From Bisporella sp. PMI_857 (taxonomy: Eukaryota; Ascomycota; Leotiomycetes; Helotiales; Helotiaceae), in contig JAJSPD010000026.1 in the NCBI GenBank assembly GCA_021307315.1, positions 124,001-188,000 on the forward strand: DNA of 64,000 bases, given 5' to 3'. Shown piece by piece: positions 58,022 through 64,000 of the stretch (the stretch's first letter is position 1; each line of letters begins with the position of its first letter). The notes under the pieces were generated by a model that saw nothing but the letters and a program-made list of their open reading frames with translations, was not told the origin of the DNA and ran no database searches. A program made the translations under genes and the position numbers.

Positions 58022-59339
58022 ATGCGTTCCACAATCTTCTCAGTACTCCTTTTCTCCACCGTCCACGCCCAAAACGTCTCCTGCCCTCTCACCCCAAGCC
58101 CCTTCCCTGCTGCCGCAGCTTACTCTAAAATCACCACCCTCCCCGATCCCCTCATCTATCTCGACGGCAAAACCCGCGTCACCTCGCCCGCGGAGTGGTA
58201 TGCCTGTCGCCAGCCCGAAATTCTTAAGTTTCTGCAATACTACCAGTATGGGACGTACCCAGATCACTCCCTCGAAACCGTAACTGCTACACGTTCCGGG
58301 AATAACGTAGCAATCACCGTCGCCGCTGGCGGGAAGACCGCGAAGTTCAACGCTGTGGTGAATTTGCCTACCGCGGGAGGGACAGCGACACCGAGCACGC
58401 CGGCGCCGGTGGTGATTGCGATTGGCGGGATCGATAATAATGCGTACTTGAGACAGGGAGTTGCGGTGGTGACGTTCGATTACTCAAGCGTAGCGGCGGA
58501 TAGCAATAGTAAGACGGGTGCATTTTGGAGTTTGTATAATGGGAGGGATATAGGTATGTCCCCGATTCCATTCCATCCAATTTCATCTCACCATGGAGCC
58601 ACATCATGAAATGACAGAATTGCTGAAATGAGGACATGAAAGGCGTACTCACAGCTTGGGCATGGGGTTTCCACCGCGTGCTCGACGCGCTCATTATCAC
58701 GGCCCCAGAAATTGACTCCAAGAACGTTGGCGTCACGGGCTGCTCGCGCCTTGGAAAAGCAGCGCTGGCAGCTGGATTGTTTGACACGCGCATCACGCTC
58801 ACGATGCCGATGTCCTCTGGGATCCAGGGGCTCGGACCATATCGCTATCATGCCCTCTCTGGACAAGATGAGACTTTGGAGAACTCGAAGTCTGGGGCGC
58901 CGTGGTGGACGAATTCTGTGCTTGGGACATTTGTGAATCAGGCGGAACGGCTACCGTATGATGCGCACACGATTGCCATGGCTTTGGCGCCAAGAGCATT
59001 GATTATTGATCAGGGACAAAATGACCCGTATGTGAACTCTAAGGGCACGTCCGTCGTGGTGTATCCAGCTGCAAGATTGATATATGATTGGCTGGGTGTT
59101 GCGGACAAGATCGGTGTTGCGATTCGGACGGGCGGGCATTGTGATATGTCAGGATAGTGAGTTAAAATTCCTATGATATTTATTTTTGAGCTTAAGCTGA
59201 CATTGATAGTACAAATGTCCTATCGTTTGTGCTGAAGGTCTTCAAGGGTACAGCAACTTCCCGAGATTACAACAATTTATCTCCATGGACCGCTATGAAG
59301 GAGGCATATCCATGGTCTTCACAGATACCTCCTAGATAG
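58022..59339 (+). CDS. CE15-like glucuronoyl esterase (secreted, divergent)
   Basis: Exons 58022-58553, 58643-59156 and 59210-59339 join to 391 residues. A signal peptide MRSTIFSVLLFSTVHAQ is present. CE15 enzymes cut the ester between lignin alcohols and glucuronic acid on xylan. Family motifs: PEILKFLQYYQYGTYP, the nucleophile loop VTGCSRLGKAA (Ser), APRALIIDQGQNDPYVNSKG and the catalytic His in RTGGHCDMSG. The position that normally holds the catalytic Glu (QESG in classical members) reads MSSGIQGLG here, so the acid must come from elsewhere, perhaps the Asp of NDP. There is no cellulose-binding module. It is probably a plant-wall or related ester hydrolase outside the well-studied branch. 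Confidence 0.82.
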
Positions 59340-59888
59340 GAGGAGTTTTTGGGAGAGGAGCACTATTGTATTCAGGGGTGGAGAAACGGGCAAAAGTTAT
59401 GGAATAGACAGAAGCTATACCATGCCAGAGAAAAACAATAATTCGTATCTCATTCAACCACCAATACGCAAATATTTCAAATCTGTTGACATGTCGTACT
59501 TTCTATGGCCAGATAAATATCCACTCCTTGCATTAAGAATTGCAGTGGAGGATCTTATTTTGTATTGCATTAAAGCAGGGGAGATATGGGCGGCTCGCAT
59601 TGCATGGCGCGTCCCGCCAAACAATGCAGAGAGCCTCTCCTACTTTAACAGAGGGCACTGCAGAGCCACAAGGCAAGGGGCCATAGACTGGTATAGCAGT
59701 ACAAGGATGGAATAATTAAATTTTGCTTGTCATATTTCAGTTGCCAGACTATATTGTTGTCTGCAGCCCCGCTGGTTTATTTGTTAAACAATTTGTGTAG
59801 CAGCTTTCGCCTGCCACTTTTAACTCACGACCCAGCTTTCTTCTCAGTCAAAGTTTCTCCAAGCAAGCTTACTCGAGTACCACAAATC
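59340..59888. other. Intergenic
   Basis: No gene supported; the open frame 59422-59715 has no features. It includes the leader of the next gene. Confidence 0.35.
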
Positions 59889-61391
59889 ATGTCTCCTACT
59901 ACCCGTGCGGGAATTCGGCACCGAAATTCCATATCAGTCTCGAATCCAACCGCCAATAGCATCGACGACAAAGTCGAAAACGCTGTCCAAAGAGCTTACG
60001 ACTTAGTACCTTCTACAGACACAGCGAGCATTGTGGAAGCTTGGCAAGATCTGCGTCAATCGCATCTCGCTCTTCGCAACAGACGCAAGATTGAGTCATT
60101 CCCTCACTGGGTTCTTAGCCGAGTTCCTCATCAAATAATCCCACAGATGCTCGAGGCGGTATATGGTAAGGGCGCCAGGAGGCTTGAATTCTCTGCTCCT
60201 ATTGTCTACCAACATTTTGGAGTACCTCAGTGGCATTTTGTCCTCTTTTTTGGTGGTCTTTCCGAGCATAGCGCCCGAAGATTAACCACTATTACTAAGA
60301 GGCGACCAAGCCTTTCATTTGATAGCCTATACCGTGAAGTCAAGCAAAACCGCTCCAAACGCCTCAAAGCTCGCCCCATGTCAACATCAGACGACGCGTT
60401 AGAATTCAAACCAGCTGATTTTCAATCTTGTTGTTCGTTGGTCTCCAAGCGGTATCAGCTTCACAAAGACTAACACTTACTAGTAACAACAGAGAGAGGC
60501 TATGAAATTGATTCCGAGAATGAACAGGATATCAGCTCTGTGCCGAGCCATGAGAGCGACTGGGAAAGTAGCAATGAAAGCGACCACAGCTGCGGCAGCG
60601 GAAACGACGAGGACAATCAAGGTAATATTCGCTACGGTAATTATGATGGCGACTACCAGAATGATCTCGAGAGCAATTTTGAAGAAATCCACTATGAGAG
60701 TGACTTTTTGGATGGTTCTGCCGACAATAACCTATCAACAGGGCCGAGGAGCCCAGTCGAAATAGTCCTAGACACCGATGTCGTTTCCCTAATCTCTACA
60801 TCTTCGTCAACATTAGCATCAACTATACACGTTGATACATCAGATGGATCAAGGAGCGCTGGAGATATGGGGGTCATCAATACGAGACGAGTGGTTCAAG
60901 ACCAGGAGGCACAAGATTTGGAGCCAGAGGTGCCTCAGGTAGGCAGGGTCCAGGACAGTGAGCTGATGGCAGAGGCCAGCAATATGGTTACAGCTCCAAC
61001 TAGGGGAGATATACAAAGGTGTGATATTTGCAGGAATGAAACGGAGCCCCTGCACCTGATTACCCTTGGCAATTCTATAAAGTCACTCAGTACCAAGTAT
61101 GGGGAGCTCTGTCAACAGCAAGATGCTATTCTAAACAGGTTGGCAGAGGCAAAGGAGCACTGGCATGCTAAATTGCAACTACTTTCTGACTTCGATGATA
61201 GTCGCCATACGGAATATGGCGACACTCAGGAAGCGATACTTTTGGAAATGGTTAATCTAAATAAGAAACGCAAGATCGAAAAGATAAACCTTCAGGAACA
61301 TAAGGAACAGAAGTTGAAGCTTGATACCTTTGTAAATGAAGTTAACAGTCACATGGAAAATACCGCTATAGGATTAGGCATAAACTTTTGA
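59889..61391 (+). CDS. Hypothetical acidic coiled-coil protein
   Basis: Exons 59889-60451 and 60497-61391 (45-bp intron, CTAAC branch, phase-exact) encode 485 residues. The first 190 residues are basic and contain WQDLRQSHLALRNRRKIESFP. The second exon opens with an acidic, Ser/Asn/Asp-rich stretch (SDWESSNESDHSCGSGNDED). A CDIC motif lies at about residue 360 and a C-terminal coiled coil runs from about 380 to 475 (AEAKEHWHAKLQLL, KKRKIEKINLQEHKEQKLKL). No domain is recognised; a single CxxC is not enough for a RING or zinc finger. It is probably nuclear or cytosolic. Confidence 0.65.
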
Positions 61392-63325
61392 AGAAAAAAA
61401 AAAGTATTAACCTTTCTTGGAAGTGATTAAAATAGTAAGAATTTCTGGTCATTTTTTACTGGGATTTATTGTGTAAACTAAGGAAATAAAATAAAAATCC
61501 AACTCTATGTTTCCCATTTCTTGCTGCCGCCTTCATTCTCTGTGTATCTGTTTCGTCTTCTTTATTATGGCACAGGCTGTGCATCAACGAACACAGTGGG
61601 TAACGGTAATATTTTCTGTTACTTAGAGACTATAGAATCTCCTTAATAATCTGTGGCGCTACCATATGCCTTCACGCATGCGTTTCTGTTACTTCTTTGG
61701 GTGATTGCGTTAATATCTCGAGTGGCCAGGATTGCATGCTGCGTAGTGGTTGTTGCCTTTCGTATACCGTTCTAGATTGTGGTGAGCGCTTAATGCCTGT
61801 TTTGTAGTCCGGGGGCATTTTCGAATTGTAAGAATAAGACTCATGGTGGCGATCGTGGCTTCTACTAGGTTTGTAAGAACGAGCACCTCTTTCGCAGATC
61901 CGATGAATAAAAGTACGCTTCTAAGACATCCATTAAAGTATGTAACATGGTTGTGAAAGGGTTAAGGCTATGCAGTTACTTGAGGAAACGTTGATACTAT
62001 AGCGCCTATGTCGCACTGGGCGGTGCACACAAGGGTAGGCTGCTCAATTGACCAAGAGTAAAGATTTTAGATGTGGCTGTTGATGCACAATTTCAACCAT
62101 GTCGTTCTCGCGTGTTTTTTTAAGGTTGCCAGAATGTTAAAGAAGACCGGCTCATGCCCTCAGGTAGGAACTATGTCCTGTACGATACTGTGCGGTATAT
62201 AGCACGGCATGCAGTTTCATATGCAACTTGTGTACTGGGATGGCTTGGTTATAGTAATAGAGTATGCTGTGTTATATCTGCATGTCTCTCCACTGCCAGT
62301 ACAATTAACAGGCAAGCGGAAGTCTATTTCTGGTATTCGGCTTGGTTGTGGCGTTTCTATCTATCAATATTACCATTCACTGAAAAGCGCCTGAGGCTCT
62401 GGAATTTCAATCCCATCTCCCTTCGCAACGACCTCCATGGTACTGTATGCTTTAGAATATAATACCTTTAAAAGTAATGTGTTATTTTGTGATTGTCACT
62501 AACCCATGTAACTTTGTGCTATAGACACATAATTCGGTTATTAGTTCTTTGCGTTTCAGTTTCTTTCCAAAATAGACAGCTACAACTTATTTTTTGCTAT
62601 TTACAAATACAAAAGTATTTTCGTTATTTGCTTTGTTTAGACGTTTAATTAAACTGTAAAATATAACAATATATGAATACTCTAAAGACTGTCTAGAAGC
62701 ACTAAATAGATGCCTTGACCCGCTCGAAGTGACAATTCTTATAGACGCTCTGATGAAGCCAGCAGAGTTTACCTTCGACATTGTACATCTCCACTACAGT
62801 GATGAACCGTAAATTTATACCCATTTGATAGACGCTGAAGATGAATATCAGGCTCTCCCAAATCCAAATAGTCCAGTTATTCATCTGCTTCGCCGGCTCG
62901 ACTGCTACGATATCTTATACCAAAGTACTTCAGCACTACCTCTACTAAGCAAGCATGATAATCACCAGTCTAGCAACTTACAAGTAGCTTTTGCGTATTT
63001 ATTTTCCTCATTCGAATCATTTCAACCGACGATGCCTGATCTGGGCAAATTCTCAAATGACGATCTCGCCAACATTATGACAGCTCCAGAATTTGTAGTC
63101 TCTCCTTCCTTAAGCATCAAGGGGACAGCGAGTTCAAAAGTAATGACAATATAACGGGCCTAACAGACATATAGAATGCCGCGGCTTATTTGCTGCAATG
63201 CAGACTGATCAATCAAATCAGAAAGCTCAAAGCCGTCATGAATCTTCTACGATCTCAGAGTTGGAGGAAACCATGCCTGATATTTCTCCTTATGCTATTC
63301 AAGAAATGAAAAGCGCCACCTAGAA
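61392..63325. other. AT-rich gene-poor region
   Basis: No gene supported. The frame 62825-63154 (containing SPVIHLLRRLDCYDILYQ) looks protein-like but lacks a start and may be a remnant connected with the sequence to its right. Confidence 0.3.
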
Positions 63326-64000
63326 TTGCCAGCTAGTTCTTCAAATCTCCAGAAGTATCATAGCAACGAAGATCAAAACGAGGGAAGTAACGATGTTGAG
63401 GAGATTTCTTTTCCTGAAAATAAAATGTACTTGCTTTCCGACTCACACTCGAAATTTAATTGCGGAAACGAAATCTATTTTGAAGAATCCGATAGCACGT
63501 TAGATGGTGGGGATAAAACTCTAAATCAAGTCCAGGGGGACGGAAATATATCCAACTACGACGTCAAAACGCAAAAGGGTCTAGTCCTTCCACTATTGGA
63601 ACCTGCCAAACAAAAGATTGTGAATCAAATCACGGAAAATTCTGGGAGATTTTTCATGATGATCAAAGATTGATGCGCTCTAACATTCGAAGTTGTGCAA
63701 CGCCACATTCACCATCTTCCAAAGTTACCTTTGACGAAGACCCCCCTGTGGAGAAGCGTAAAGATACCAAAGGAAAACGTCACCAACTTGATAACGATAA
63801 CCAAGCCTCAGGGGACGACGATAAAGAAGACCCAAAACGTTTTAAGTTTATCACCTTCGTGCCCGAAGATCTGGAGGATAAGGCAAGATTTGCCTGTCCG
63901 TATCGAAAACACGACCTTCAAAGTATTGTGTTGGAAGCTTGAAGATATGTGCTTTGACGAAGCATAAAACGGTGGATTGTGTCAAGTAAGGCTTTATTCT
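63326..64000 (+). pseudogene. Fungal C2H2-like zinc-finger protein fragment, cut by window edge
   Basis: Acid-rich frames 63326-63673 and 63670-63942 lead into RFACPYRKHDLQSIVLEA, the hallmark start (ACPxxKHD) of a C2H2-like finger family common in ascomycetes, which is usually followed by a Trp/Cys block and VKEHLYR. The frame then stops (TGA at 63940). In a shifted frame the expected continuation KICALTKHKTVDCVK runs to a GTAAG donor at about 63986. A single missing base would explain this, as would a misread intron. The part past 64000 is not visible. Confidence 0.35.

Overview
The window is nuclear DNA of a filamentous ascomycete (Pezizomycotina). The signs are many short introns (45-130 bp) with GTRNGT donors and CTNAC-type branch points, alternating strands, and families typical of this group: a 2EXR-domain protein, a HET-C2-type glycolipid transfer protein, a Zn2Cys6 regulator, a NACHT/ankyrin NLR-like protein, a CE15 esterase and a PTH11/rhodopsin-like relic. 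Gene content would fit a leotiomycete, but that is only a guess. I found no rRNA, tRNA or CRISPR array. Exons were joined by hand from frame, phase and splice signals.

Left third (1-23.6 kb): the 3' part of a proline-rich seven-helix membrane protein gene, a small PPxY protein, GLTP, a 2EXR protein, a METTL16-type RNA methyltransferase, a macro-domain protein, glutaminyl-tRNA synthetase, two long uncharacterised genes that each carry one apparent frame break, and the nucleolar rRNA-processing factor ESF1. Most of this is housekeeping, much of it RNA metabolism.

Middle (24-37.6 kb): a 1533-residue SNF2 helicase with an embedded RING finger (Rad5/Rad16/Uls1 style), an 18-bp minisatellite, a vacuolar-type Ca2+/H+ exchanger, a long AT-rich spacer, and an uncharacterised nine-exon gene of which a shorter relative lies broken at about 19 kb.

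Accessory right half (38-64 kb): a decayed rhodopsin-like receptor gene and a dienelactone hydrolase gene come first. They are followed by a compact set made of a TauD-type dioxygenase divergent from a Dal5-type permease, then a Zn2Cys6 activator and a Kv-beta-like aldo/keto reductase. This set reads as a candidate sulfonate uptake and desulfonation cluster. Next come a membrane-protein pseudogene with three in-frame stops, each one C-to-T step from a sense codon (RIP-like), and a TIR-like/NACHT/ankyrin protein with near-identical 99-bp ankyrin repeats. Beyond it lies a 1.3-kb non-autonomous DNA transposon with terminal inverted repeats and a 9-bp target duplication, then a divergent glucuronoyl esterase, a coiled-coil protein, and AT-rich sequence ending in a broken C2H2-like gene cut by the window edge.
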